Source of the DNA: Oikopleura dioica
Taxonomy: Eukaryota > Chordata > Appendicularia > Copelata > Oikopleuridae
NCBI GenBank assembly: GCA_907165135.1
Contig: OU015567.1
Coordinates: forward strand, 3,167,001 to 3,231,000
Direction: 5' to 3'
DNA: 64,000 bases
Below, piece by piece: positions 1 through 11,700 of the stretch. Under the pieces are notes generated by a model, which was given only the letters and a program-made list of their open reading frames with translations, searched no databases and was not told the origin of the DNA. A program made the translations under genes and the position numbers. The first letter of the stretch is position 1. Each line of letters opens with the position of its first letter.

Positions 1-471
1 AATCCGAGCAAAATTGCCCAACTTCTGAGTCCCAATAATCTCAAGAGTCGAAAACTGTAACCACTCCCTGGCGCGAAACTTTGAGCGATTACTTCCGGAG
101 CGGGCCGACACCTCGACGCCGCCACTCTGTCCCATCTTACAAAATTGAAATTTACGCCTTTTTATAGTAACTCGAGCCACCTGCCATCCATTTCTCTCCA
201 TTTATTCTTGATCCACAAACCGATGAATGATGTAAATTTTATATCATTCTTGTATGAATCTGTAAATAGTATTTCTTTCGTTTTCATCAAAAAAACACTT
301 CAAAAAACTGTAAAAAATATGCTTCCATCGAAATTCAAAATAAAATATTTTCATTTAAAAATTTCTTTATTGATTGGTTATTTGCACAAATTTGATAAAA
401 TCTCCTTTCACCTTCAAAATAGAGCTCAAATAATAGAGCGCTCCGATCATGTCAGGATCCTACCAAACAAA

Positions 472-1154
472 TCAGAATATCAGCTTTTGTTGAAGGCAAA
501 ATACCTGAAGAAGATACCTGTCAACTCTGTGACAAAATCGCATGAAGCTGTCAGTAAGTTTTTCATCCAAATATGGCGGCTTGATGGCTTTAAGTACCTT
601 CAGTTCTTGTTTGAAAATTTCTTCTTTTTCTTCATTAGAGAATCGCTTTAGGAACTTTGAGAACCAGGTCTCCAGTGGGTTTATTTCTTGGCCTTTTGTT
701 TTAGTCACTCTTCTAGCGGTCATCCTCATCATCTGAATTGTAAATTTATACAGTATAAATACAGAGGCTTCAAGTCTCAGAACCTGAAATTGACGATCTT
801 TATGAAATTTTCTATGCAGTTGATGCGTCATTTTCTCAAGCGCTCTCATTCTTTCAGCTCTACTTTGCTTCATTTGTCGAAGGATAAGGCCTTGATCTCG
901 AGAGTCCATTTGCAGACCTTTGATTTGTTTTTTGGTAAATCTTTCAAGAAGCAGTTGGTGGTCTTTTTCTGTGATGTTTCTCGAGAAACCTTGATTAAGG
1001 AGATCATCATAAGGTTCATGATAAATTGGAGGATAGACTATCCTGGAAAATTGATATTTTCAATTAATGATTCTCCTCCTTGATCGCGGTTGAGGAAAGA
1101 GAGCCATCTCCATGAAGCTTCTGAAGAGTGCGGAAAATGTTTTTCAAATCGTTG
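472..1154 (-). CDS. Unrecognised gene, two 3' exons (partial)
   Basis: The last exon runs 1042 down to 472 and reads about 190 residues of charged, helix-rich protein to a stop. It is open well upstream of its first ATG, so that ATG (909) is not the start. The exon opens at a CAG acceptor at 1043-1045. The preceding exon (1154-1074, after a CTACAG acceptor) continues the frame only if the intron is 1043-1073, a 31-nt intron starting GA and ending AG; no GT donor gives a continuous frame. The protein is Lys/Arg/Gln rich (for example RAERMRALEKMTHQLHRKF) with no signal peptide. I recognise no family. Further 5' exons are probable but not resolved, so the start is unknown. Confidence 0.55.
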
Positions 1155-1222
1155 CTGTAGGAAAATCGGCTAAAAAACCATTGGTAAGTTGAGTGTTTAT
1201 ATTCGTCATGAAATCTTTCCGA

Positions 1223-1260
1223 GTTAGGGGTTAGGGGTTAGGGGTTAGGTGTTAGGGGTT
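1223..1260. repeat. Short TTAGGGG tandem repeat (telomere-like heptamer)
   Basis: Five head-to-tail 7-bp units TTAGGGG, the fourth with one change (TTAGGTG). It resembles the metazoan telomere hexamer TTAGGG with an extra G. It lies in non-coding DNA upstream of the first minus-strand gene. Confidence 0.85.
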
Positions 1261-1740
1261 GTCTTAAAATGAATTAAAAACCTACTTCTTCTTGTTCGAC
1301 TCCCGAGCAAATGGATCCAAAAGACCAAGCTAGGTACACTTATCAAAGATCAATCAACAATCTTCGATATTCCAAGGTCAGACAACAGACAAAATCTCAA
1401 GTGCACTCAATAAAAAAATATTGGTAACCACTGGAGACAATATAAATCTGTAAAATGACTTTATCACTCTCGCTGCGGGGACGATTATGATGACCTTTTT
1501 CCTAATTGCTTCCTGATAGACTCGACCGGGAAAGAAGATTTTGGTGATTTTTCCAGAAGCTGGACAGAGGTGGAAAAGTCGTCGAAGATTTTTTCTTTTG
1601 TTCTTTGGCGAAAAAGACTTTTTTGCTTTTCGACTTTTTTGTGTAAATCTTGAAACTTTCGTTATTTCTCGTGAGTTATGACTTCCATATCTGACCTGGT
1701 AAGAAACCGAAATCTTTTCTTTTCAATTTTGCATCTAGTC

Positions 1741-1922
1741 TTCGTTTTCGCAATTCTTCTAGTTCTCTGAAGACAAACAATTTAGTGGTTATAAAGAAAA
1801 GACTCACTGGTAAAGAAGTTTTCGTGTATCCGAATGTGAAAATGTCATTTGAAATTCTCTCTGAGGAGAAATTTTTTAATTTGAAACTAGGGGAAAGTGA
1901 TGTGACCCGGAAGTGCGGTTAA
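1741..1922 (+). CDS. Possible terminal exon of an unresolved plus-strand gene
   Basis: After a TCTAG acceptor near 1739 a plus-strand frame stays open for about 60 codons to a TAA at 1920-1922, containing KKRLTGKEVFVYPNVKMSFE. Upstream, plus-strand pieces with donor-like ends (GTAAGTT near 1192, GTAAGAAA near 1700) may be its earlier exons, but I could not join them in one frame. No family recognised. It may be spurious. Confidence 0.25.
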
Positions 1923-2008
1923 GAATTCCCTCAAACACTTCAATTCCAAGAGCGCCCCTGTTTTTTTCTATCAGCAAATTTATTCTCAATTTTTGCACAG
2001 GAAACGGG

Positions 2009-2244
2009 TTAAACAGGCGCTTCAAAAGTCTTCATGCTTTTCTCGAACTCTTCCACTGCTTGTTCGAAGGTTTTGGCATTCACTCGAATTTTCTTCAAGA
2101 ATTTTTAAGGTTTCAATTTATTTCTTGAGTTCTTACCTTGATGGCTTCGGTTACTCGAATGTTTGTCAGGGTGTTTCTTCGTACGATTTGCCGGCTCTTG
2201 GATTTCTCTATTTTCGGTTTTGGGGCGACTTTTGGTCTCTCCAT
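2009..2244 (-). CDS. Small basic protein, 63 aa, two exons
   Basis: Exon 1 is 2244-2137 (36 codons, ATG at 2244) and ends in AAG before a perfect GTAAGA donor. The intron is 44 nt (2136-2093) and ends TTGAAG. Exon 2 is 2092-2009 (27 codons plus TAA). The frame is continuous through the splice and exon lengths fit exactly. The predicted protein has a Lys/Pro/Arg-rich N-terminus (MERPKVAPKPKIEKSKSRQ) and an amphipathic helical C-terminus (FEQAVEEFEKSMKTFEAPV). There is no signal peptide or membrane segment, so a cytosolic or nuclear location is likely. No family recognised. Confidence 0.7.
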
Positions 2245-2458
2245 TTTCAGTTTTGCAAACAAGAAAATGAGGAGGGAAGTAAAATGCGGCTAATCATCAA
2301 CTGCATTATTCAGTGGGAAAGTCATAAACTTGACTAGGCAGATAAGCAACTGCGTATGGCAGTCGAAGAAGGCAATTTTAAATTGCAAATTGCTCTTGTT
2401 TAAATTAAAAAAGACTGTTTATCATTTCATTTTTATTTTTGTTGAAAAACAGGTAAAA
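2245..2458. other. Intergenic spacer between the small gene and CAP gene A
   Basis: AT-rich, with no supported gene. It holds the upstream region of the 63-aa gene and the 3' flank of CAP gene A, both minus strand. Confidence 0.5.
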
Positions 2459-4050
2459 TTAAGGAAATCCAATACCAGAGTCATGTGGTGCTCCGACGTA
2501 GACGCCATCGAGTGGTCCTGCGCTGTCGACCTGGTCCATGAATTGCCCAATCATGTTTCCTCCTGGTTCGTATCGGGCGACGATATATGTGCCTTCAGAA
2601 TTGACGGCCTTAGCGACGCAGACGCTAGTCGTGGCCTTGAAAAATAAGTGAAAATAATTTCTGATTGAATCAAATTAGTTCGAGCTTACCTTCCAGACAT
2701 TCTGCGTGAAATGACCACAATCAGCGAAAGAATCCGGGTTAGGCCCGAAATCACATGATGGGCAGGACAGAGGGCTCATGGTGCATTCCTTGCTAATATG
2801 TAAAATTGTTTATGCCGAGAATCAAACCTGGTGATCATCAAAATTCCAGTAAGCATCCTCGGCTTGCCAGAGAGTAGTCGCATCGGAAAGCGTAAACCCG
2901 GAAGTAGCAGATGACCACGCCATGTTTTCTCCAACACCAGGTCGCTCAGAGTTCTCCGAATGTTCCATTCCAGTGTGGCCTTGAGAATTAGCCTCAGCCT
3001 CACCATCAGCCCAATCTTGGGCACCTTGGCATAGAGCAGCGGAGGGAATTCCGAATGGTGGAGCGTTATGATTCGCTCTGTAGGTGTTGTGGAGGATGAT
3101 TGCATCGCAGGCTGAAATTGGTCAAAAAAATTCTTACTTATTTCTATTACCTTCTTCTGGGTCCGCATGACCATCACTTGTAAGTTGTGAAATGCATGCT
3201 TCTCTAGAAAATCCACCGGCTCCGGTAGTAGTGGCCGCTGGAGCAGTTGTGCTGGCTGGCGGAGCAGCAGTCGTAGATGCTGGTGGAGCAGCTGTAGTCG
3301 ACGCTGGTGGAGCGCCGGTGGTGGAAGCTGGTGGAGCACCGGTGGTGGAAGCTGGTGGAGCTGCCGTGGTCGAAGCCGCAGCTCCAGTAGTTGTTGGTGC
3401 AGCTGGTGTAGTAGCAGTTCCTTCAATGCAAGTAATTGCATCAATATCAGCCTGAGTAGCCGCCATCACTGTGGAAAACTTTCGTCCCCACCAGCCGCAG
3501 ACTCGTGGATTTGTTCCTCGAGGGCACTTGCAGACAGTCGAGAAGATTTTTGGTTGAACTGATGCGCCCGGGATGTTCATATTCTCCCCTGCTGGGCAGG
3601 TGTATTTGCACTTCTTTTTGCCAGTAACTGAAAAAGAGCAGGTCTGGACGAGATGAGCAGGAGCGGTTAGATCCGGGCAAGTCTCGCAAGTTCCCAATTG
3701 TTTCTTCCAGAAGAACTGATTGGTCGTGTTCCATCTGCACTTTGTTCGTCGCTTGCCGACCCCAATGAATCCCTGTGCACAGACAAGCGCACAAGTAGAC
3801 TGGTCACAGACAATCTCAGAATTAGCAGGAGCAGTCAGTGGAGAGCAAAGAGAGTGAAGAGCGGCGATTCTACCAACTGGAGCACCCCAACCACCTGATC
3901 GCTGTTGCATCTTTTCCAAAGCATCGAAGTATTTCGGCTGCTCCCATGCTTGGGCAGCGGTTGTTGCGATAGCAAAAAGCTAAAAATAAATATTTCTCTC
4001 TTCCGAGCTACATTTATCTAAGATTTATCTAGTTCACGACTTACTTTCAT
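2459..4050 (-). CDS. Secreted CAP-domain protein A (sushi-like, mucin linker, CAP)
   Basis: The first coding exon is only ATGAAA (4050-4045) before GTAAGT. Exon 2 from 3979 completes a signal peptide (MKLFAIATTAAQAW). Then come two Cys-rich sushi/CCP-like modules (CDQSTCALVCAQGF, CSFSVTGKKKCKYTC), a region with GWWGRKF, and a mucin linker of TTGAPPAS/TTAAPPAS repeats. The CAP (SCP/Tpx-1) domain follows over three exons: ACDAIILHNTYRANHNAPP, GENMAW, CGHFTQNVWK and GTYIVARYEPGGN, the standard CAP signature motifs. The last exon is 2635-2459 and ends HDSGIGFP. The protein should be secreted and O-glycosylated; a house or mucus role is inference. First of three tandem paralogues. Confidence 0.88.
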
Positions 4051-4304
4051 TACGATTATCTCGAATAATGCGGAATTAGATTCAATGATTTAGAAACGAC
4101 GAAATTCGCTGGTGAATTTGATCTTTTAGACATGTTTAATATGCGTTCAAAATAGCTTGCGTCACGAATTTTTGAAATTTATGCAATCTATTGCGATGAA
4201 CTTTGTTGAATTCATTTTCTTTTAGTATTTTTATTGTACAAGAAATAGATCAATGTTCTACAGGAGATCATCTTCTTTTAATCTTGATGAATACGATTTT
4301 ATCA

Positions 4305-6553
4305 TCAAGGAAAACCAGCATTGTGCGGGGTTCCAACAAACACGCCATTGAGTGGGCCTTGACCATCGACCTGCTCCATAAATTCTCCCGCAAAATTGCC
4401 CGTTGGTTCATACCAGCCAACGATGACGGTTCCGTGCGCATTTGTAGCTTTTGCAGGACAAAAAGTCGTGGTGGCCTTAAATAAGATTTTCAATTAAACG
4501 TTAAGTCCTCTTTTCTCGTACCTTCCACACATTTTGAGTAAAATGACCGCAATCAAGGAATGAACCAGGATTCTTCCCAAAAACACAAGCGGGACATTGA
4601 ATCGGATCTCCGTTACAGTCCTTAATAATGCCTTTGTTATAGGTCTTTCAGTGAAGTTAAATTCACCGCGTGGTCGTCAAAATTCCAATAGGCATCTTCC
4701 GATTGCCAAGCGGTTGTTCCAGCAGAAAGAGTATAATCAGAAGTACTCTGCCATGCGAGGTTCTCTCCTATACCCGGTCGTACTGTATTAGCTGAATGAG
4801 CCATTCCATCTCCGGCAGCATTAAAAATACTTTGAGCCTGTGAGTCGGCATAATTTTGAGCTCCTTGACAGAGCGAGGCAGATGGAATTCCCAGTGCAGG
4901 AGCATTGTGATTCGCACGGTAGGAGTTGAGGAGTATGATAGCATCACAAGCTATATAAAATCAACATAAATATATTTCGAGTTTTCACCTTCTTCTGGGA
5001 CAGCATGATTATCAGCAGTCAGCTGAGTAATGCACTGGGCTCTCGTAAAAGTACTCGGAGCGTTCGTTGTACCAGCTCCGGCATTCGTCGTCGCTGTTGT
5101 TGGAGCAGCAGTCGAGGTTGATCCGCCGATGGTATTTCCGTTGAGTGGACCTTCTACGTTTTCCAAGAATTCACCAAACATATTTCCTGCTGGCTCGTAG
5201 CGAGCAACGATGTAAGTTCCATGTGGTCGGATGGCTTTTGCAACACACACCGTCGTTGTTGACTTAGAAAAAGGTCAAAGAGGATTAATTAATAGTGACC
5301 ATACTTTCCAAATGTTTTGCGTGAAGTGACCACAATCGGAAAATGAGCCAGGGTTTTCCCCGCCGCTGCAAGATGGACAGGGTGTTGGACTATCAGTGCA
5401 CTCCTATGATTGGCTTTATAAAATTGAAATTATTCAAGATAAACCTGGTGATTATTGAAGTCCCAGAAAACATCTTCCTTCTGCCAACTTTCGGTCGCTT
5501 CAGACATTGAGTATTCAAAGCCACCACTTGGAAGCCAAGCCAAGTTTTCTCCCACATTTTGGAGGTTTGTGGCATGATTCATTCCATCTTGTCCATTTGT
5601 GATTGCGTCCGCTTGTGCATCAGCCCAATCCTGAGCTCCTTGGCAGAGGGTGGCGGATGGGATCGTAAAGGAAGGAGCATTGTGATTTGCTCTGTATGTG
5701 TTGTGCAAAATAATTGCATCGCAAGCTGAAATTTCATAATTACTTTTTAATGACATTTCTATTACATTCTTCAGGAAGAGAATGTCCAAAACTTGTCAGC
5801 ATGGAGATACATTCTGCTCTGTCAAAAGAACTTGTCGAGGTTGATGCCGTTGGAGCCAACGTTGTCGGTGTTGTTGGACCAGCAGTGCTGCTTGGTGGAG
5901 CTTGAGTCGTGCCACTTCCTTCAATGCAAGTAATTGCATTAATATCAGCCTGAGTAGCCGCCATTACTGTAGAAAACTTTCGTCCCCACCAGCCGCATAC
6001 TCGTGGATTTGTTCCTCGAGGGCACTTGCAGACAGTCGAAAAGATCTTTGGTTGAACTGATGCGCCCGGGATGTTCATATTCTCTCCGGCAGGGCAGGTG
6101 TACTTGCACTTCTTTTTGCCAGTGACGGAGAAGGAGCATTCTTGTGTGAGATGAGCTGGTGCAATGAGATCAGCGCAGGTCTCGCATGTTCCCAATTGTC
6201 TCTTCCAGAAAAACTGATTCGTCGAGTTCCATCTACATTTTGTTCTACGTTTACCGACTCCAATGAATCCTTGTGCACAGACGAGCGCACAAGTAGATTG
6301 ATCACAGACAATCTCGGCGTTCGCAGGAGCGGTCAAAGGAGAGCAGAGAGAGTGGAGAGCGGCGATTCTGCCAACTGGGGCACCCCATCCTCCTGATCGT
6401 TGCTGCATCTTTTCCAAAGCATCGAAGTATTTTGGCTGCTCCCATGCTTGAGCAGCAGTGGTAACAAACGCAAATAACTTAAATTTGTTATTATGGAAAT
6501 CAATAGGGAAAATATCTCATTTTGTTATCGAAGATAACTTATCTTACTTTCAT
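4305..6553 (-). CDS. Secreted protein B with two tandem CAP domains
   Basis: It starts like its neighbours: ATGAAA (6553-6548), GTAAGA donor, then a signal-peptide exon and two sushi-like modules nearly identical to paralogue A. The linker is shorter and more diverse (SSTAGPTTPTTLAPTAST). CAP domain 1 (about 5790-5150) has ACDAIILHNTYRANHNAPS, GENLAW, CGHFTQNIWK and GTYIVARYEPAGN. Instead of ending, the frame passes through a Ser/Thr/Ala linker (5150-5000) into a second CAP domain (about 4960-4305) with SYRANHNAPALGIPSASLC, GENLAW, CGHFTQNVWK and GTVIVGWYEPTGN, then ends AGFP and TGA. The two CAP halves share splice positions, so an internal duplication or fusion of neighbours is likely. Confidence 0.85.
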
Positions 6554-6845
6554 CGCGACTCTCTCGAATGATAATTATTATGCCAGATTCAAATCCGATA
6601 GAACGCATGATTCAGATCGCAACTGAATAAGACCTTATAGAGTCAGGATGTGGTCACGAATAACTGCATGCTTTACAAGTTTCGATTGTTTCGGCTTATC
6701 AATATATTAAATTTTCAGTTATTTATCGTTTTCGTCCTTGATTTTCTTATCTTGGTCACCTTTTTATTGCAGGAGAAGTCATTATTCAAAACAATAGCAG
6801 GATACTAAACAACAGGGAATCAAGGACTATGTAAAACAGGTAAAA

Positions 6846-8401
6846 TTAAGGAAATCCAATTCCAGACTGATGTGGTTCTCCTACATAGACGCCATCGAGT
6901 GGTCCTGCGCTGTCAACTTGCGCCACAAATTGTCCCATTATGTTTCCTCCTGGCTCATATCGGGCAACGATGTAGGTACCTTCAGAATTAACGGCCTTAG
7001 CGACACAGACACTTGTAGTCGCCTAATAGTTATGTTATCAGAAGCAAGTTTGAGTCGTCTCTTACCTTCCAGACATTCTGAGTGAAGTGACCACAATCAC
7101 CAAATGAGTTAGGGTTCGGCCCAAAGTCACATGATGGGCAGGACAGAGGACTCATGGTGCATTCCTTGCTTATTTGTTAAATTGTTTATGCTGAGGATCA
7201 AACCTGGTGATCATCGAAATTCCAGTAAGCATCCTCGGCTTGCCAAAGAGTAGTGGCAGCCGAAAGGGTAAAACCAGAAGTGGCAGACGACCAGGCCATA
7301 TTTTCCCCTTCGCCTGGTCGGTCAGAGATAGCCGAATGCGTCATTCCAGTATGCCCTCCTGCATTAGCGGCTGCTTCGCTATCGGCCCAAGCCTGAGCTC
7401 CTTGGCAAAGTGCGGCCGAGGGAATTCCGAAAGGAGCAGCGTTGTGGTTGGCTCGGTAGGTGTTGTGGAGGATGATAGCATCACAAGCTAGCAAAATATT
7501 ATTTTGAGAAGAGAATGAATTTTTACCTTCTGCTGGGTCAGCATGTCCATCACTTGTAAGCTGGGAAATACAAGCATCTCTTGAAAATCCGCCGGCTCCA
7601 GTTGTAGTGGCTGCCGGCGCGGTTGTACTTGCTGGCGGAGCAGCCGTTGTTGATGCTGGTGGAGCAGCTGTAGTCGATGCTGGGGGAGCAGCGGTAGTGG
7701 ACGCTGGCGGAGCAGCAGTTGTGGAAGCAGCAGCAGCGGTGGTTGTCGTTGTTGGAGCAGGAGTGGTAGCGGTTCCTTCGATGCAAGTGATAGCATCAAT
7801 ATCAGCCTGAGTTGCGGCCATGGTTGTTGAGAACTTTCGTCCCCACCAGCCGCAAACTCGTGGATTTGTTCCTCGAGGACACTTACAGACGGTTAAGAAA
7901 ACCTTTGGCTGAATTGGTGAGCCAGGGAGGGTCATGTTCTCTCCAGCTGGACAAGTGTACTTGCACTTCTTCTTTCCAGTGCCGGAGAAAGAACAGGTCT
8001 GCACGAGATGAGAAGGAGCGGTGAGATCAGCACAGGTCTCACAAGTTCCCAATTGTCTCTTCCAGAAGAACTGATTCGTAGTGTTCCATCGGCACTTTGT
8101 CCGTCGCTTGCCGACTCCGATGTAACCCTGGTCGCAAACAAGCGCACAGGTTGACTGGTCACACGCGATCTGGGCGTTTGCTGGAGGGGTCAAAGGTGAG
8201 CAAAGGGAGTGGAGAGCGGCGATTTTGTTGACTGGTGCTCCCCAACCTCCTGATCGTTGCTGCATCTTTGCCAGAGCATCGAAGTATTTCGGCTGCTCCC
8301 ATGCTTGTGCAGCGGTAGTGGCGATCGCGAAGAGCTGAAAATAGTTAAGGTCCTGATGTTTACTTCCTTTTTTGAGGAGAATTATAAAAACTTACTTTCA
8401 T
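6846..8401 (-). CDS. Secreted CAP-domain protein C
   Basis: Same architecture as A: two-codon first exon (8401-8396), signal peptide, two sushi-like modules, a mucin linker with about four TTAAPPAS units, and one CAP domain (ACDAIILHNTYRANHN, GENMAW, CGHFTQNVWK) ending GIGFP. The intron between linker and CAP domain (about 7526-7488) is 39 nt, a multiple of three, and has no stop. Its retention would add 13 residues without breaking the frame; splicing is favoured because paralogues A and B have an intron there. A and C are more alike than either is to B. Confidence 0.88.
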
Positions 8402-8779
8402 TTTGATTATCTCAAATAATGGAAGGTCGGAATCGATTACTTGGCATAAAAAATTTCTCTGCCGAATTTAACCTTTTAGAAATGAATAAAACAAATTCAA
8501 TACAACTCAAGACGTAGCATGGTGCCTCGCCCATTTTTATGGAGTTTCTTTCGTCGGAAAATTCGGTATAATTAATCATACCTCACAGTACACTGTAATC
8601 GTCTTATCCTGAGTTTCAATCAACGTGCGTCTTCCGCGGAGCGTGGGAAAAAGTCCTCCGCTCATCTAAATCCTCGATTTTTTATCGCGGAAAGCGAAGA
8701 ATAATTTTCTAGACTAAAAAATTCTTTCTTCCGAAATGTTGCTCGTTCATTCATTTTTACTGTAATAAAAATAGAGAAT
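8402..8779. promoter_or_regulatory. Divergent intergenic region, CAP gene C and WDHD1
   Basis: About 380 bp between the ATG of CAP gene C (minus) and the ATG of WDHD1 (plus). It has no supported ORF and must hold both upstream regions. I can name no specific promoter element. Confidence 0.5.
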
Positions 8780-11700
8780 ATGATGGAAAACCGCTACAAA
8801 ATTCATAATGAAAATGTTGGGATCAGTTTTACGAATGGAAAGCTCTTGACCTGGGGAGAGAGTCTTGTCAAAGCTTGGCCGAAAGGGTTGGAAGAAGAAT
8901 GTGAGGAGTTAGACTGTTTCGGTGATGTCAGATGCGCAGTATCGGCAAAACATGGCGATAAAATTCTAGGTAAGCAGCTCGATTATTTTTCAACGAATTG
9001 GAACTCCTAAAACTTGTATGAAATGGGTAGATTCTCCATGTTTTACCACTTTTCTACCATTTTGTAGTGCACGTGACTTCCGAAAACGTCGATACAGAAA
9101 GCTACGAGTGGCCCTCCCTTCTCGAAGACAAAAACTACACCCTCTTCCGATTCACCTGCGACATCGGCTGCATCGCGACTCTCGAGAGTCAAGCAATCGC
9201 CGGCGCTGGCGACTTCAAAATAAAACACAAAGACACACAAGCCGACAAAGAGACAATCCTAGAAGGTCATGAAGCCCCGATCCTCAGTGTTTCCCTCGAT
9301 CCCCGCCGGGAACTCGCTGCTTCGAGCTCCTGCGACGGCTTCTTCAAAATCTGGGATCTTTCTTCGTCGCAGTCGATTTTCGAGCAAAAATTGTTCATAA
9401 GATGCAGCGATATTGAACATGCCAAATGTCCGGCGACGGTGGAATTTCAGCCAGAAAGTGGAGAGCTCATCGCAGTTTTGGTCGAAAATGGAGCGCAGGT
9501 TTTCAACCGCTCTGATAGAACTTTGCTTCATGAGATAAGCGACGGAAATGAAGCTACAAAGACTCTTGCTTGGTCAAAATGCGGACATGTTCTAGCAATT
9601 GCTTGGATCACAACAGTTTCTTTCTACGACTCAAACAGGTAAGCATAGATTTCGATTTCGTTCAGTGAGATAAACAGCGATAAAAGCACCTTCATCGTTT
9701 TTTTTTTAAGTTTTGCGAAAATTCACGAAATTGAAATAGAAGATAACTCGTCAATTTCATCCCTCTGTTTCACCGATAAAAAAGTCCTCATTGGAGAAAC
9801 GTCTGGTTTCTTGATGGCTGTACATGTCAGCGATTTCATCACTAAAGAAATGAAAAAGAAGTCACCAGCTGCCGCGATGAAAATGTCCTCGGAAAGCTCA
9901 GTCGCCATGTCTGATCGATCAGATTCTGACGATCGAAAGAGGAACCAGTTCGTTGACGATGAAGCGGATGATGAGGACGCTGACGACGATGTGGACGATT
10001 TGGAAGCGCTCTGGGAAGAAGATGCTCGCTCGGAGCCAGAAAATGACGACGGAAACGACGATGCACCAAATTGGAATTATGACGAAGACTCCAACAACGC
10101 AATCAGCCTCAACGCGATCAAAGAAAGTGTCCTACTGGAAAAGCCAAAAGATGATTCAGACGCAGAAGCTGATCCTGACGGTCCAGCGGGGCCGTTCTAC
10201 GACGGTTTACAGCCGTCAAAGCTGCAGAAAGCCTTTCAGCCCGGAGAGACGCCGACTTACAACGCGACGAGGTATCTTTGCTGGAACGCGACAGGGGTCA
10301 TCAAAGGAGTCGTCGACGAGCAGAGAGGAATTTCGTCGATCATCGTCGATTTCCATGACTCAACGCTCCACCATTCGATACAAATTGCCAACCAAAATGA
10401 GTTCGTTCTCGGTGATTTGTCTGAAAGAGGTAGGAGTTTCACTTCATAATCGCCGATTATTAATCGGTGTTTGATGGTTATTTTAGCGATTGTGCTGGCT
10501 TCAAAAGGCGAATCAGAAGGAATCGAGAAGAAAAAGTCCGTCGTCAAAGTGATGAATTTCAAATCCTGGTGGGACAAGAACCGAGAATGGCAAATCGAGT
10601 TGCCAAGAAAAGAAATTGCAGAGTGTGTTTGTACATCTGAAGATTCTGTCGCGGTCGCTACTTCAGTACGGTAATGGGCTCTCTATTATTGCTAAGAAAA
10701 ACAAGTCTTTTGTAGATATCTTCGCGTCTTTTCGCATGGCGGGGCACAGTTAAGGTTGATCTCGATCCCCGGTCAGATCGTCACGATCGCAGCAAATCTC
10801 GAGCAACTGTTCTATGTTTACCATCGCGGACAAGGATTCGAAGGAGAGCAATACATGGCTTGTGGAATAATAACCATCAAAAAGAGTTTCAAGAAAAAGC
10901 GCCAGCCGCTGCCAGTTCCGACTGAGATCTGCCTCTCTTCGGGCGCTCGACTTTCTTGGGCCGGTTTTACGGACGAAGGAACTCCTGCGATTTACGATTC
11001 AAAAGGTGTCGTCAGAATTGGTAAGCCAAAATAACACCAACGAGTTTTAATTCGATTCAAGTGTCGTGGATTACGAATAAATGGATTCCTGTGGCGAACA
11101 TGACTACGATCAAAAAGAATTTCAAGACGGTCGATTGGTGGTACGTGATTTCGGTCAACGAAGGAAACAAAGAAATCGCAGCTGTTCATTGCCACAACTC
11201 GACTTATCCAGAAACACATCCAAGACCTGAAGTTCAAACGCTGAGAATGAACATGCCGCTTGTTAATCCAAAGACGGATATAGCCGTTCAAGAAGCTGAT
11301 TTGGTAAGGAAATCGTTGAAAATACTCTTTTTAAATACAATAAGATAATGAATGAAAACGTAACTGGAACGATTTACTCTCTCCAATCTCGAGGATACAA
11401 GTCGGACGAAACGATGGAAGAACTCGTGCAGAAACAAATCACTAAGGGCATTTTGAAACTTTTGCTTGGTGCGATCATCCAGGACGCTGACGACCGCGGC
11501 TATGAGATTTGCAAAATGCTCGAGAACCCGGCGCAAATTCAAATGGCGGTACGACTCGCCAACAATAAGGTAAACCTCAATCTGTCCTAAAGGCTAATTA
11601 TATTTGTTAGGGACGCGTGAAACTTGCTCAAAAGCTGAATAAGCTTGCTCGTGAGCGATCCGGCCTGGATTCTTCTGATGAAGAGGACGAAATCAACCAA

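Noticed and set aside
1-471. 168-codon plus ORF at 145-651
   Set aside because: Very Phe/Ile/Lys-rich with no recognisable feature, and it overlaps the minus-strand exon at 472-1042; 1-471 appears non-coding.
1112-1191. Plus-strand start MKLLKSAENVFQIVAVGK followed by a GTAAGTT donor
   Set aside because: It is antisense to the exon at 1154-1074 that continues the minus-strand gene, and I found no following plus-strand exon that continues the frame. The minus strand was preferred, but not with certainty.
3192-3455. Plus-strand ORF rich in Ala/Gly/Val across the CAP mucin linkers (also at 7607-7810)
   Set aside because: It is the antisense reading of the Thr/Ala/Pro repeats of the CAP genes.
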